Shown: piece after piece, positions 46,416 through 54,441 of the stretch | Position numbering within the stretch: position 1 is the stretch's first letter | Layout of the letters: each line of letters starts with the position of its first letter | Assembly: GCF_039536245.1 (NCBI RefSeq) | Contig: NZ_BAAAYN010000003.1 | Location: 19,961-74,401 of the forward strand | DNA from: Cryptosporangium minutisporangium | GTDB taxonomy: Bacteria > Actinomycetota > Actinomycetes > Mycobacteriales > Cryptosporangiaceae | Reading direction: 5' to 3' | Length of the DNA stretch: 54,441 bases | Notes under the pieces: generated by a model | What the model was told of the DNA's origin: nothing | Database searches by the model: none | Seen by the model: only the letters and a program-made list of their open reading frames with translations | Program-made: the position numbers and the translations under genes

Positions 46416-47276
46416 ATGGCGTTTCCGGCCGGCGCTCCGGTCATCGACACGATGATCGGTTTCCCGCACGAGGGTTTCGCGCAGTACGACTTCATCCGGA
46501 AGCAGACGAAGGACGCCGACTCCAAAGAGCGCATGGAGTTCCCGGCGGAGTACATGTTCAAGAACGTCCCGAAGGACTTGCCGACGTCCGATCCGGTGGC
46601 GGTGACGCTGCACGAGATGGACCGGTTCAACATCGAGAAGGGCCTGGTGGGGGTCGGCGACGACACGTCGAGGCTCGCGCTGAAGAAACACCCCGACCGG
46701 TTCGTTCCGTCCGGCTCGATCGACGACCCGAACGACGTCGTCGGGAGCGTGCGGGCGATCAAGCGGGAGTACGAGGAGTTCGGGATCCGGGCGACGTCGG
46801 TGTTCCCGTCCGGGACGTTCCCCCAGGTGCCGATCGACGATCCGAAGATGTACCCGATCTACGCCACGTGTGTGGAGCTGGGTATCCCGATCTTCGTCTG
46901 CGCGGGCGTGCCGGGGCCGCGGCTGAAGTTCGCGCCGCAGGAGGTCTCCCGCATCGACACGGTGATGTTCGACTTCCCGGAGCTGGTGTTCGTCACCCGG
47001 CACGGGTGCGAGCCGTGGGAGCAGCTCGCGGTGAAGCTGATGCTCAAGTGGCCGAACCTGTACTACTCCACGTCGGCGTTCGCTCCGAAGTACTACCCGA
47101 AGGCCGTCGTCGACTTCGCGAACACACGGGGCGCGGACAAGGTCCTCTACGCCGGTTACTTCCCGATGGGCCTGTCGCTGGAGCGGATCTTCCGGGACAT
47201 GCCGCTCGTGCCGTTCAAGGACGAGGTCTGGCCGAAGTTCCTCTACGGCAACGCCGCCCGCCTCCTCGGGCTTTGA
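46416..47276 (+). CDS. Amidohydrolase-family protein (amidohydrolase_2)
   Basis: 286 residues. PVIDTMIGFPHEG replaces the common DxHxH at the start (DTM for DxH), so metal binding may be reduced. The barrel continues with GIRATSVFPSGTFPQVPIDDPKMYPIYATCVELGIPIFVCAGVPGP, FVTRHGCEPWEQ with His, and ends LYGNAARLLGL, typical of ACMSD-like hydrolases. ATG 46416 is chosen after GCGAGGGC; the longer frame upstream (to 46281) covers the promoter. It is followed closely by a second amidohydrolase, so the two may form a heteromer or act on consecutive intermediates. Confidence 0.85.
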   Translation: MAFPAGAPVIDTMIGFPHEGFAQYDFIRKQTKDADSKERMEFPAEYMFKNVPKDLPTSDPVAVTLHEMDRFNIEKGLVGVGDDTSRLALKKHPDRFVPSGSIDDPNDVVGSVRAIKREYEEFGIRATSVFPSGTFPQVPIDDPKMYPIYATCVELGIPIFVCAGVPGPRLKFAPQEVSRIDTVMFDFPELVFVTRHGCEPWEQLAVKLMLKWPNLYYSTSAFAPKYYPKAVVDFANTRGADKVLYAGYFPMGLSLERIFRDMPLVPFKDEVWPKFLYGNAARLLGL

Positions 47277-47293
47277 GAAGGAGAACACACATC

Positions 47294-48481
47294 ATGACCG
47301 AGCTGCCGTTCACGTTCTTCGACTGCGACAACCACTACTACGAGGCGCTGGACGCGTTCACCCGGCACATCGAGCCGGAGTACAAGAAGCGCACGATGCA
47401 GTGGGCGCAGATCAACGGGAAGACCCGCCTGCTGGTCGGCGGGAAGATCAACAAGTTCATCCCGAACCCGACGTTCGACCCGGTCGCGGCGCCCGGCGTG
47501 ATGGACGAGTACTTCCGCGGCCGGAACCCGAAGAGCGCGGACGTGAAGCAGCTCTTCGGTGAGCTGGAGCCGATCCGGGCGGAGTACCGGGACCGGGACG
47601 CGCGCATCGCCTGCATGGACCGCCAGGGCATGGAGGGCTGCATCATGCTGCCGACGCTCGGCGTCGGCATGGAGCAGGCGCTCATCGACGACCTGCCGGC
47701 GATGACCGCGGCGTTCCGAGCGTTCAACCGCTGGCTGGACGACGACTGGGGCTTCGCCTACCAGAACCGGATCTTCGCCGCTCCGTACATCACGCTGTCC
47801 GACCCGGACAACGCGGTGCGCGAGCTGGAGTGGGCCCTCGAGCGCGACGCGCGGTTCGTCGTCATGGTGGGCGGGCCGGTGATGACCGCGCTGGGTTCCC
47901 GCGCGCCCGGCGACAAGATGTTCGACGGGTTCTGGCAGCTGGCCAACGACTCCGGCATCACCGTGCTCTACCACGGTGGGGAGTCGCCCTACACGAAGTA
48001 CCTGAAGGACTGGGGTGAGAACGACTTCACCGAGGCGTTCCGCGCCAACGCGTTCCGCGGGCTGATCTCGGCCAACGCGCTGCAGGACACGATCGCCTCG
48101 CACCTGGCGCTCGGACTGTTCGCGCGGTTCCCGAACCTGCGGATGGCGTCGATCGAGGTCGGGTCGGACTGGGTGTTCCACCTGTTCGAGAAGCTCACCA
48201 AGTCCTTCGGCCAGGTGCCGCACCTCTACCCGGAGGACCCGCGGGAGACGTTCAAGCGTCACATCTGGGTCTCGCCGTTCTACGAGGACGAGCTGGCCAG
48301 CCTGCTGCGGCTGATGGGCGCCGAGCACATCCTGATGGGCTCGGACTACCCGCACGTCGAGGGCCTGGCCGAGCCGGCGTCCTACATCAAGGACCTCAAG
48401 AACTACGACTACAGCGACGAGGACTGCAAGGCCGTCATGCGGGACAACGGCCGGTTTCTGTCCGTCCGCCGTCCGGCCTGA
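47294..48481 (+). CDS. Amidohydrolase-family metal-dependent hydrolase
   Basis: 395 residues. FFDCDNHYYE is the N-terminal metal motif (DxDNHxxE in place of DxHxH), YHGGESPYTKY provides the middle His, and LMGSDYPHVEGLAEP the last catalytic Asp. The family does decarboxylation or hydrolytic C-C cleavage. GAAGGAG lies 11 nt before ATG 47294, 17 bp after the previous stop. The N-terminal variant DCDNHYYE is shared by many catabolic amidohydrolases in actinobacteria. Third amidohydrolase in the window. Confidence 0.88.
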   Translation: MTELPFTFFDCDNHYYEALDAFTRHIEPEYKKRTMQWAQINGKTRLLVGGKINKFIPNPTFDPVAAPGVMDEYFRGRNPKSADVKQLFGELEPIRAEYRDRDARIACMDRQGMEGCIMLPTLGVGMEQALIDDLPAMTAAFRAFNRWLDDDWGFAYQNRIFAAPYITLSDPDNAVRELEWALERDARFVVMVGGPVMTALGSRAPGDKMFDGFWQLANDSGITVLYHGGESPYTKYLKDWGENDFTEAFRANAFRGLISANALQDTIASHLALGLFARFPNLRMASIEVGSDWVFHLFEKLTKSFGQVPHLYPEDPRETFKRHIWVSPFYEDELASLLRLMGAEHILMGSDYPHVEGLAEPASYIKDLKNYDYSDEDCKAVMRDNGRFLSVRRPA

Positions 48482-48486
48482 GTACC

Positions 48487-48789
48487 GTGCGCCTCGCGAA
48501 AGCCAGCCTGGCCAACCTCCTTCTCGAGGAGGGCGACGAGGACCTCGCGGTCCTCGTCGCCCGATCCTCTCTCCCGGAGGAGATCGACGTCGAGCGCGAC
48601 GCCGACACGCTCGCCGCGATCGGTCTGACCGGCGACGAACTCCACGCCCTGCTCCCGACGCTCGAACGTTCCGGCGACGCCGGACCGCAGATCGAGCCCG
48701 ACGAGATGGCACAGCTGGAGCAGACGATCTCCGACCGCTGGGCGCACCTCGTCTCCGACTGGACCGGTTCGTCCCGCACGGAATCCTGA
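48487..48789 (+). CDS. Small acidic hypothetical protein
   Basis: 100 residues from GTG 48487, 5 bp after the amidohydrolase stop. No known motif is visible. The composition is acidic and Leu-rich, mostly helical (LAKASLANLLLEEGDEDLAVLVARSSLPEEIDVERDADTLAAIG), then LPTLERSGDAGPQIEPDEMAQLEQTISDRW. It is possibly a small helical partner of the neighbouring enzymes. The position inside the operon is the main support that it is real. Function unknown. Confidence 0.6.
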   Translation: MRLAKASLANLLLEEGDEDLAVLVARSSLPEEIDVERDADTLAAIGLTGDELHALLPTLERSGDAGPQIEPDEMAQLEQTISDRWAHLVSDWTGSSRTES

Positions 48790-48811
48790 CGCCACACCGC
48801 GAGGAGAGTTG

Positions 48812-49255
48812 ATGAGCAGCCAGGTCGAGGCGAACAAGCAGGTCGTGCAGGCGTTCTGGGACGCGCTGGCGGTGCGCGACTGGGACGGCATGAAAGCTCT
48901 GCTCACCGACGACGCGCACTACACCGACGTGGGCGGCCCCGGCCCGGGCGGTACCGGCCCGGACGCCGTCCTCGGCCGGCTCCGCGCCGGGCTCGAGCCG
49001 CTGGCCGAGTACCGGCACCAGCCCGGAGCCCGGATGATCGGCGAGGGCGACCTGGTCATGACCGAGCACGTCGAGCGGTGGGTCTTCAGCACCGGCGAGG
49101 AGTTCGACCACCCGTTCGTCTCGGTGACGCAGCTGCGCGACGGGAAGATCTGCCGCTGGCACGACTACTCGAACATCCAGAACATCATCGACAACGCACC
49201 GCAGTGGTGGATGGAGCACGTGATCAAGGAGTCGGAAGGCGCTCCCTGGGCCTGA
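48812..49255 (+). CDS. SnoaL/NTF2-like protein (limonene-epoxide-hydrolase-like fold)
   Basis: 147 residues. NKQVVQAFWDALAVRDWDGMKALLTDDAHYTDVG, VMTEHVERWVF and GKICRWHDYSNIQNIID match SnoaL-like polyketide cyclase/epoxide hydrolase folds (cone-shaped NTF2). Possible acid-base residues are Asp and His in TDDAHYTD and WHDYS. It may act on an epoxide or isomerise an enone in the pathway. GAGGAGA precedes ATG 48812; a TTG one codon earlier is in frame. Belongs to the amidohydrolase operon. Confidence 0.85.
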   Translation: MSSQVEANKQVVQAFWDALAVRDWDGMKALLTDDAHYTDVGGPGPGGTGPDAVLGRLRAGLEPLAEYRHQPGARMIGEGDLVMTEHVERWVFSTGEEFDHPFVSVTQLRDGKICRWHDYSNIQNIIDNAPQWWMEHVIKESEGAPWA

Positions 49256-49285
49256 CGTCCGCCCTGGCGCGTCACAATGGGGGGA

Positions 49286-50911
49286 ATGAGCGAGTTCGAC
49301 GTCGTCGTGGTGGGCGCCGGAACGGCGGGGTGCGTCCTCGCTGCCCGGCTGTCGGAGAACCCGGACCGCCGCGTGCTGCTGCTCGAGGCGGGCCCGGTCT
49401 TCGGCACGCCGGGTGCGTTCCCGGAGGAGCTGCTGCGCGTCTCGTCGCTCTCGGCGGTGCTGCCCGGCAACCCGTACAACTGGCCGCTCTCCGGCTACCT
49501 GACGCCGGACCTGCCGTGGACGATCCCGCGGGGCCGGGTGCTGGGCGGCTCCGGCGCGATGAACGGCGCGAACTTCGTCCGCGCGACCCGGGCGGACTTC
49601 GACGACTGGGTGGCGCTCGGCAACACTGCCTGGTCGTACGAAGCCTGCCTGCCGTTCTACCGCCGCGCCGAGAACGACCTCGACGTCGTCAGCGACCTGC
49701 ACGGCAGTGACGGCCCGCTACCGGTGCAGCGGGTGAAGGGCGAGGCGCTCAGCCCGCTGTCGGCCGCGTTCCTCGACGCGTGTCTGGCGGCCGGCTTCGC
49801 GGAGGAGAAGGACAAGAACGGCGACGAGAGGCCCGGCGTCGGCCTGATGCCCGGCAACTTCCTCGACGGCGTCCGGGTGAACACCGCGATCTCGCACCTC
49901 CTGCCGCACCTCGACCGGCCCAACCTCGTTCTGCGGGGAAGCACCGAGGTGACCGGGGTGGTGCTCGCCGGCGGCCGGGCGGTCGGCGTCCAGGTCGGGG
50001 CCGAAGTGATCCGGGCGGGGGAGGTCGTGCTCTCGGCCGGTGCGGTGAAGTCGCCGCACCTGCTGATGCTCTCCGGAATCGGGCCGGCCGACGCGCTCCG
50101 GGCGGCCGGGATCGACGTCGTGGCGGACCTACCGGGGGTCGGCCAGGACTGGTCGGACCACCCGGACGTGTACGTCGGCTTCACTCCGGCCGACGACGTT
50201 CCGTTCGACCCGGACACGCTCACCGCCCAGGTCGCGCTGAACCTCGACTCGGGCACCGATCCCGCCGGTGACCTGGAACTGCTGCTGTTCGTCATCCCGC
50301 TCGGCGCGATGATGACCGACACCGGCAGCGGCCGGACGTCGCTGCGCAAGGGAGCGTCGGACGTGCTGCGCCGGCCGCGGCGGACGTTCTCCGCCCTGCG
50401 CGGCGTCTCGCTGCGCCGCCTGGCCACCCAGCTGATCCGGCAGGGTGATGTGAACCTCATGGTCGCGCTCCAGCGTCCGGAGAGCCGCGGCCACCTGCGG
50501 CTGGTCTCCGCGGACCCCGCGGTCAGCCCGGAGCTGCACTTCGACTACCTGGAGCCGGCGGCCGACCGGGCCCGGCTGCGGACCGGCGTCCGGACGGCGG
50601 TGGAGCTGCTGCGGACCCGGCCGCTCGCCGATCGGGTCGCGTCGATCACCGCGCCGGACGCGCGGACGCTCGCCGACGACGCCGCGCTGGACGGGTGGCT
50701 GCGGACGTCGCTGAACTCCAACTTCCACCTCTCCGGGAGTGCCCGGATGGGGCCGGACACCGATCCCGGCGCGGTCGTCGACCAGACGCTCGCGGTGCGC
50801 GGCGTCGAAGGGCTGCGCGTCGTCGACACGTCGGTGCTCCCGGTCGTTCCCCGGCGCGGCACCAACGCCACCGCGGTGATGCTCGGCGAGCGCGGCGCGA
50901 CGCTCTTCTGA
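49286..50911 (+). CDS. GMC-family FAD oxidoreductase
   Basis: 541 residues. VVVVGAGTAGCVLAARLSEN is the FAD-binding GxGxxG, PRGRVLGGSGAMNG the GMC signature 1, GEVVLSAGAVKSPHLLMLSGIGP signature 2, and SNFHLSGSARMGPDTD with a catalytic His, followed by VVPRRGTNATAVMLGE at the end. The family oxidises alcohols (choline, long-chain or cyclic alcohols) with an electron acceptor. ATG 49286 is preferred since GGGGGG lies just before it; ATG 49277 would leave the ribosome site inside. Last gene of the second catabolic block. Confidence 0.9.
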   Translation: MSEFDVVVVGAGTAGCVLAARLSENPDRRVLLLEAGPVFGTPGAFPEELLRVSSLSAVLPGNPYNWPLSGYLTPDLPWTIPRGRVLGGSGAMNGANFVRATRADFDDWVALGNTAWSYEACLPFYRRAENDLDVVSDLHGSDGPLPVQRVKGEALSPLSAAFLDACLAAGFAEEKDKNGDERPGVGLMPGNFLDGVRVNTAISHLLPHLDRPNLVLRGSTEVTGVVLAGGRAVGVQVGAEVIRAGEVVLSAGAVKSPHLLMLSGIGPADALRAAGIDVVADLPGVGQDWSDHPDVYVGFTPADDVPFDPDTLTAQVALNLDSGTDPAGDLELLLFVIPLGAMMTDTGSGRTSLRKGASDVLRRPRRTFSALRGVSLRRLATQLIRQGDVNLMVALQRPESRGHLRLVSADPAVSPELHFDYLEPAADRARLRTGVRTAVELLRTRPLADRVASITAPDARTLADDAALDGWLRTSLNSNFHLSGSARMGPDTDPGAVVDQTLAVRGVEGLRVVDTSVLPVVPRRGTNATAVMLGERGATLF

Positions 50912-50981
50912 CCGGGGGGTGCTACCTCTCCCTCGGCTCGCCAGGCAACCTCCGTGCCGGACGGCCGGACCGCCGGTTACG

Positions 50982-51680
50982 GTGACCGACGTGTGTGCGG
51001 CCCTGGTGGTGCGAGGGGTGCGGAAGACGTTCGACCAGGACTCCGCCGCACCGGTTCCGGCGTTGCGCGGCGTGGACCTCACCGTCGAGCCGGGGGAGTT
51101 CGTCGCGGTCACCGGCCCGTCCGGCTGTGGCAAGTCGACGCTGGTGAACGTCATCGCGGGCCTGGACCGGCCGGACGACGGCGCCGTCGAGGTCGGCGGC
51201 GTCCGGGTCGACACGCTCGGCGCGGACGCCGCGGCGCGGTTCCGGCGGCGCCACGTCGGCCTGGTGTTCCAGTTCTTCGAGCTGCTCGACGGTGTGTCCG
51301 CGGCCGACAACGTGCGGCTGGCGGCGTTGCTGGGCGGCGTCGGCCGGAGACGTGCGGCGCAGCGGGCCGCGGAGCTGCTCGACCTGCTGGGGTTGCTGGA
51401 CAAGGCGGACGCCGCACCGGGGGAGTTGTCGGGCGGCCAGCGGCAGCGGCTGGCGATCGCCCGTGCCCTCGCCAACGAGCCGCCGGTGCTCCTGGCGGAC
51501 GAGCCCACCGGCGCGCTCGACTCGGCAGGCGCCGCGGAGGTGCTGGAGCTGCTCGCCCGGCTGAACGAGTCCGGACAGACGGTTCTCGTCGTCACCCACG
51601 ATCCGGCGGTCGCGGCCGCCGCCGGCCGGGTGGTGCGGATGCGGGACGGCTGCGTGGTCGCCGCCGGTGCACCCGCGTGA
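50982..51680 (+). CDS. ABC transporter ATP-binding protein (MacB/LolD type)
   Basis: 232 residues from GTG 50982; GTG 50991 is also in frame. LRGVDLTVEPGEFVAVTGPSGCGKSTLVNVIAGLDRPD has Walker A, LSGGQRQRLAIARAL the signature, LLADEPTGALDSAG Walker B and VVTHDPAVAAAAGRV the switch His. This is the class that pairs with FtsX-like permeases to export or to act as mechanotransmitters. The stop overlaps the histidine kinase start (GTGA), and the permease follows, so the three form one operon. Not related to the catabolic genes. Confidence 0.9.
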   Translation: MTDVCAALVVRGVRKTFDQDSAAPVPALRGVDLTVEPGEFVAVTGPSGCGKSTLVNVIAGLDRPDDGAVEVGGVRVDTLGADAAARFRRRHVGLVFQFFELLDGVSAADNVRLAALLGGVGRRRAAQRAAELLDLLGLLDKADAAPGELSGGQRQRLAIARALANEPPVLLADEPTGALDSAGAAEVLELLARLNESGQTVLVVTHDPAVAAAAGRVVRMRDGCVVAAGAPA

Positions 51681-53206
51681 GGTCCCGGATCGCGCTCCTG
51701 CTGGCCGGAGCCCTGTGGGGTGCGGTGGCGGGCGGCGGTGCGGTGGTGCTCCGCTGGGCGGAGTGGCTGCCCGCGCTGGTGGCGCCGCTCTGCCTGGCGA
51801 TCGGAGTCGGCGCCGGTCTGGTGGCGGGCTTCGTCCCGCTGGCGCGGCGGCACGCGCACGCGGCGCTCACCGCCGCGGCGTGGGTCGCGGCGATCGGCGC
51901 GGCCGCGGCGCTCGGACCCGTGGTCGCCCTGCTGGTGCTGGGCCGACTCCCGGAGGCACGGGAGAGCCGGGTCGGTGCCGCGGTCGGCGTGGGGATGCTC
52001 GCCGTCGCCGCGGTCGCCCCGGTTCTTCTCCGCTCGGCCCGGCGGGCCGCCGGGCGTCTGGCCCGGGGCGGCAGGCACACCACCGACGCGGTGCTCGACC
52101 GATTCGTGACCCAGGCCTCGGCCGGTGTCGCGGTGGAGCACCTGCTGCGGGAGCTGGCCGTCGCGGTGCGCCGCCGGTGGCGCGCGTCCGAGGTCGAGAT
52201 CTGGACCGGCGACGGTGGTGCGCTGGACCTCCTCGTCCGCGTTCCGGGCGCGGGAGCGGCGCCGCCGGACACGCTGGCGGTCGAGGCGGTCGAGCGCCTC
52301 CGGCGAGTCGGCGTGGTCGGCCCCGGATGGCTGCGGACCTGGGTTCCGGACCTGCTCGCCCGGGCGCCCGCCGCGCAGGTGCGGGTGGCGCCCGCTCGGC
52401 ACGGTGAGCACCTGCTCGCGCTGGTGGTGCTGCGGCGCGCCCGCGACCAGGAGCGGTTCTCGCCCGCCGACGACCGCGCGCTGGCCGAGACGGCCCGGCG
52501 GCTCGGCGCCGCGCTCCACAACCATCAGGTCGACAGCCGGCTCCAGCAGACGCTGCGCGACCTGCGCCGCTCCAACGCCGAACTGCGCGCGTCCCGGTCG
52601 CGCCTGGTCTCGACCGCCGACGCCGAACGGCGGCGGATCGAACGCGACCTGCACGACGGCGCCCAGCAGCACCTGGTGTCGCTCGCCGTCGGGCTCGGAC
52701 TGCTCCGCGAGGTCGGGACGACAGACGGCCCGGATTCGCTGCTCGACCAGCTCGACCAGCTGGCGGTACGGGCCTTGGAGGACCTGCGCGACCTCGCCCA
52801 CGGCGTCTACCCGGCGCTGCTCCGGGACGCCGGCCTCGCGCAGGCCCTGCCGGGCGCCGTCGAGCGCAGCGGGCTCCGCGCCGACCTGGACTGTGTTCCG
52901 GACCGGTTCCCGCTGGAGATCGAGGCGGCGCTCTACTTCTGCTGCCTGGAGGCGCTGCAGAACGTCACCAAGCACGCGTCCGGTGCGGCGGTCACGATCC
53001 GGCTGCGGCGTGAGCCGGGGGGAGTACTGGTCCTGGAGGTGTCCGACGACGGCCCGGGATTCGACCCGGCCGCGGTTCCCCCGGGGTCCGGACTGCAGAA
53101 CATGACCGACCGGGTCGGCGCGGTCGGGGGCGAGGTGGAGGTCCGGTCGGGCCCCGGCGCCGGTACCACCGTGGCGGCCCGGGTCCCGGTCGGCGAGGCG
53201 GGCTGA
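51677..53206 (+). CDS. Sensor histidine kinase (HisKA_3/NarL type)
   Basis: 509 residues. N-terminal membrane helices (LLLAGALWGAVAGGGAVVL and three more to about residue 120), a GAF-like middle part (residues 140-290), the dimerisation helix with phospho-His326 in ERRRIERDLHDGAQQHL, and the ATPase motifs EALQNVTKHA, DDGPGFDP and GSGLQNMTDRV. It would phosphorylate a NarL-type response regulator, not found in the window, perhaps after the permease. GTG 51677 overlaps the ATPase stop. An ABC ATPase upstream and FtsX permease downstream suggest envelope-stress or peptide-antibiotic sensing. Confidence 0.9.
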   Translation: MRSRIALLLAGALWGAVAGGGAVVLRWAEWLPALVAPLCLAIGVGAGLVAGFVPLARRHAHAALTAAAWVAAIGAAAALGPVVALLVLGRLPEARESRVGAAVGVGMLAVAAVAPVLLRSARRAAGRLARGGRHTTDAVLDRFVTQASAGVAVEHLLRELAVAVRRRWRASEVEIWTGDGGALDLLVRVPGAGAAPPDTLAVEAVERLRRVGVVGPGWLRTWVPDLLARAPAAQVRVAPARHGEHLLALVVLRRARDQERFSPADDRALAETARRLGAALHNHQVDSRLQQTLRDLRRSNAELRASRSRLVSTADAERRRIERDLHDGAQQHLVSLAVGLGLLREVGTTDGPDSLLDQLDQLAVRALEDLRDLAHGVYPALLRDAGLAQALPGAVERSGLRADLDCVPDRFPLEIEAALYFCCLEALQNVTKHASGAAVTIRLRREPGGVLVLEVSDDGPGFDPAAVPPGSGLQNMTDRVGAVGGEVEVRSGPGAGTTVAARVPVGEAG

Positions 53207-54441
53207 GTGTCCTGGGCGGCGATCGCGCTGGTGGCGCGCGCGGAGTGGCGTCGCCGCCGGGCGGCCCTGCTCGCGCTGGGACTGCTGATCGGGCTCGCCG
53301 GCGGGCTGGTCGTGGCCGGCGCGGTGGTGACCGAGCGGACCACCTCCGCGTACCCCCGGCTGGTCGAGGCCGTTCACCGCGACGACGCCCGGGTGTTCGT
53401 CCCCGCCGACCGGAAAGAGCTGAGCACGGCCGTCGGCGCACTGCCCGGCGTCCGCACGTCGTGGACGGCGCGGATGTGGGTCGGCGAGATCGTGATGGCC
53501 GGGCAGAACCTCACCTACTCGACGGTCACCGGCCCGATGGGGACCCCGTCGCCGGGCCTGGTGACGCCGGTGGTCGTGCGCGGCCGCGCGCCGGACCCGG
53601 CGGCGATCGGCGAGGTGCTGCTCTCCGAGCGGTACGCCGAGTTCCTGCACGCCTCGGTGGGGACCGGGTTCACGCTCCGGATGCTGACGCTCGACCAGTT
53701 CAACCGGTTCGCCACCGGGTTCGGCGAACCGGCCGGCCCGGCGGTGCCGCTGCGCGTCGTCGGCATCGCCCGGATGCCGACCTGGGGGACGTACACCTCG
53801 CACGTCCTCACCACCCCGGCGTTCGCGGCGCGCTACGGCGAGGCGGAGCTGAGCCGGATCTCCTACGTCCGGCTCGGTCCGTCGACCACCGACCGGCAGG
53901 CGTTCGCGGCCGCGGTCGATCGGCTCCTCCGCAGCCAGCCGGAGCGCCCCGGCCAGGCCGCCGCCGAGGCGGTGTACCCGGCCGAGTCCGAGGACGCCGT
54001 GGTCCGGCCGGCGCGCCGGGCGACCAGGGCGGGGTTGCTACTCGCCGACGCCGCGGCCGCCGCCGACGTGCTGCTCGTCGTCGCCCAGGCGTTGACGCGG
54101 CACCACGCCGGCTCGGCCCGGGCGCAGCGCGTCGAGGCGATGCTCGGCCTGACCTTTCCGGAGCGCGTTCTGGCGAGGCTCGCTCCGGTCGGCGCGACCG
54201 TGGTGGTCGCCACCGGAGCGGCGCTGGCCTGCGGTGTCGCGGCGGGCCTCGTCGAGCCGGTGGGAGGGCTCGACGAACTCGAACCGCAGCCGGGCTTCCG
54301 CGCCGACTGGGTGACCGCCGGTCTGGGCGCCGCCGTCACCGGCCTGGCCACGATCGTTCTGGCTGCCGGAGCGGCGGCGCTCAGACCGGCGGTCACCCAG
54401 TCGGCGCGGAAGCCCGGCTGCGGTTCGAGTTCGTCGAGCCC
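53207..54441 (+). CDS. FtsX-family ABC transporter permease (partial, runs off the window end)
   Basis: About 411 codons from GTG 53207, directly after the kinase stop; no stop is reached. The start (MSWAAIALVARAEWRRRRAALLALGLLIGLAGGLVVAGAVV) is the first membrane helix with a charged loop, followed by a large outside domain of MacB_PCD style (LVEAVHRDDARVFVPADRKEL..., VVRGRAPDPAAIGEVLLSERYAEFL) and then two more hydrophobic segments near the window end (PVGATVVVATGAALACGVAAG and TGLATIVLAAGAA). It would pair with the ATPase at 50982. The ABC-kinase-permease order is common in actinobacteria for antimicrobial peptide response. Confidence 0.82.
   Translation, partial: MSWAAIALVARAEWRRRRAALLALGLLIGLAGGLVVAGAVVTERTTSAYPRLVEAVHRDDARVFVPADRKELSTAVGALPGVRTSWTARMWVGEIVMAGQNLTYSTVTGPMGTPSPGLVTPVVVRGRAPDPAAIGEVLLSERYAEFLHASVGTGFTLRMLTLDQFNRFATGFGEPAGPAVPLRVVGIARMPTWGTYTSHVLTTPAFAARYGEAELSRISYVRLGPSTTDRQAFAAAVDRLLRSQPERPGQAAAEAVYPAESEDAVVRPARRATRAGLLLADAAAAADVLLVVAQALTRHHAGSARAQRVEAMLGLTFPERVLARLAPVGATVVVATGAALACGVAAGLVEPVGGLDELEPQPGFRADWVTAGLGAAVTGLATIVLAAGAAALRPAVTQSARKPGCGSSSSS

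Noticed and set aside
47243-49702. 819-residue minus-strand frame opposite the second amidohydrolase operon
   Set aside because: Opposite five genes with recognisable families; no domain seen.
50129-53803. 1224-residue open frame on the minus strand
   Set aside because: It runs antisense to GMC oxidase, ABC ATPase, kinase and permease, which have clear motifs. Arg/Pro/Gly-rich with no domain. Long antisense frames are common at this GC content.

Overview
The window is very GC-rich (about 70 %), with long GTGA/ATGA-overlapped operons, many GTG starts, F420/LLM-type oxidoreductases, a DUF3068 membrane protein, NACHT-type ATPase remains and many acyl-CoA enzymes. This points to a soil actinobacterium, probably a rare actinomycete related to the Frankia/Cryptosporangium/Pseudonocardia groups. 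The taxon is an inference; no rRNA, tRNA, integrase, insertion sequence or CRISPR array was seen.

Layout. (1) 1-5201: tail of an acyl-CoA dehydrogenase, a DUF35 protein, an SCP-x/Ltp2-type thiolase, a TauD-type dioxygenase, an SDR and a short adenylate-forming ligase with an exact threefold 96-bp in-frame duplication. (2) 5342-8499: a stand-alone UvrA-like ABC ATPase and a small secreted protein, unrelated to the catabolic genes. (3) 8513-30755: the main catabolic block. It has three more acyl-CoA dehydrogenases, three family III CoA-transferases, a degenerate TPP enzyme, MaoC-type dehydratases, several crotonases (two fused in one frame), a FadD3-like ligase, an amidohydrolase, a thiolase, and GntR and TetR regulators. 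A DUF3068 protein lies among them behind a perfect KstR-type palindrome. (4) 30941-34737: a compact glycosyltransferase / methyltransferase / alpha-alpha-barrel / methyltransferase operon, followed by a second TetR gene. (5) 35425-38136: remains of NACHT-type STAND ATPase genes, fused out of frame. (6) 38538-44048: an APC permease, a luciferase-like monooxygenase, an IclR regulator flanked by inverted 29-bp repeats, and a zinc alcohol dehydrogenase. (7) 44045-50911: a second catabolic block with an aminoglycoside-phosphotransferase-like kinase, an F420-type oxidoreductase, two amidohydrolases, a SnoaL-like protein and a GMC oxidoreductase. (8) 50982-54441: ABC ATPase, histidine kinase and the start of an FtsX-type permease, cut by the window end.

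The catabolic genes together look like a CoA-dependent route for an alicyclic, terpenoid or steroid-like acid: ligation to CoA, dehydrogenation, hydration, carbon-carbon cleavage by crotonases and amidohydrolases, and thiolysis or retro-aldol cleavage. The substrate cannot be named from sequence. Seven intergenic regions at the heads of catabolic transcription units, plus two weaker or atypical placements, carry an AT-rich TGTATA-type motif that I did not notice at the non-catabolic genes. It looks like a shared operator or promoter, so the blocks are probably one regulon although about 16 kb of unrelated genes separate them.

The least expected structures are a seven-unit 41-bp array of hairpins with different but self-complementary stems (18834-19096), the exact ligase triplication, the fused double crotonase, the TPP enzyme without its GDG motif, and the inverted repeats around the IclR gene.
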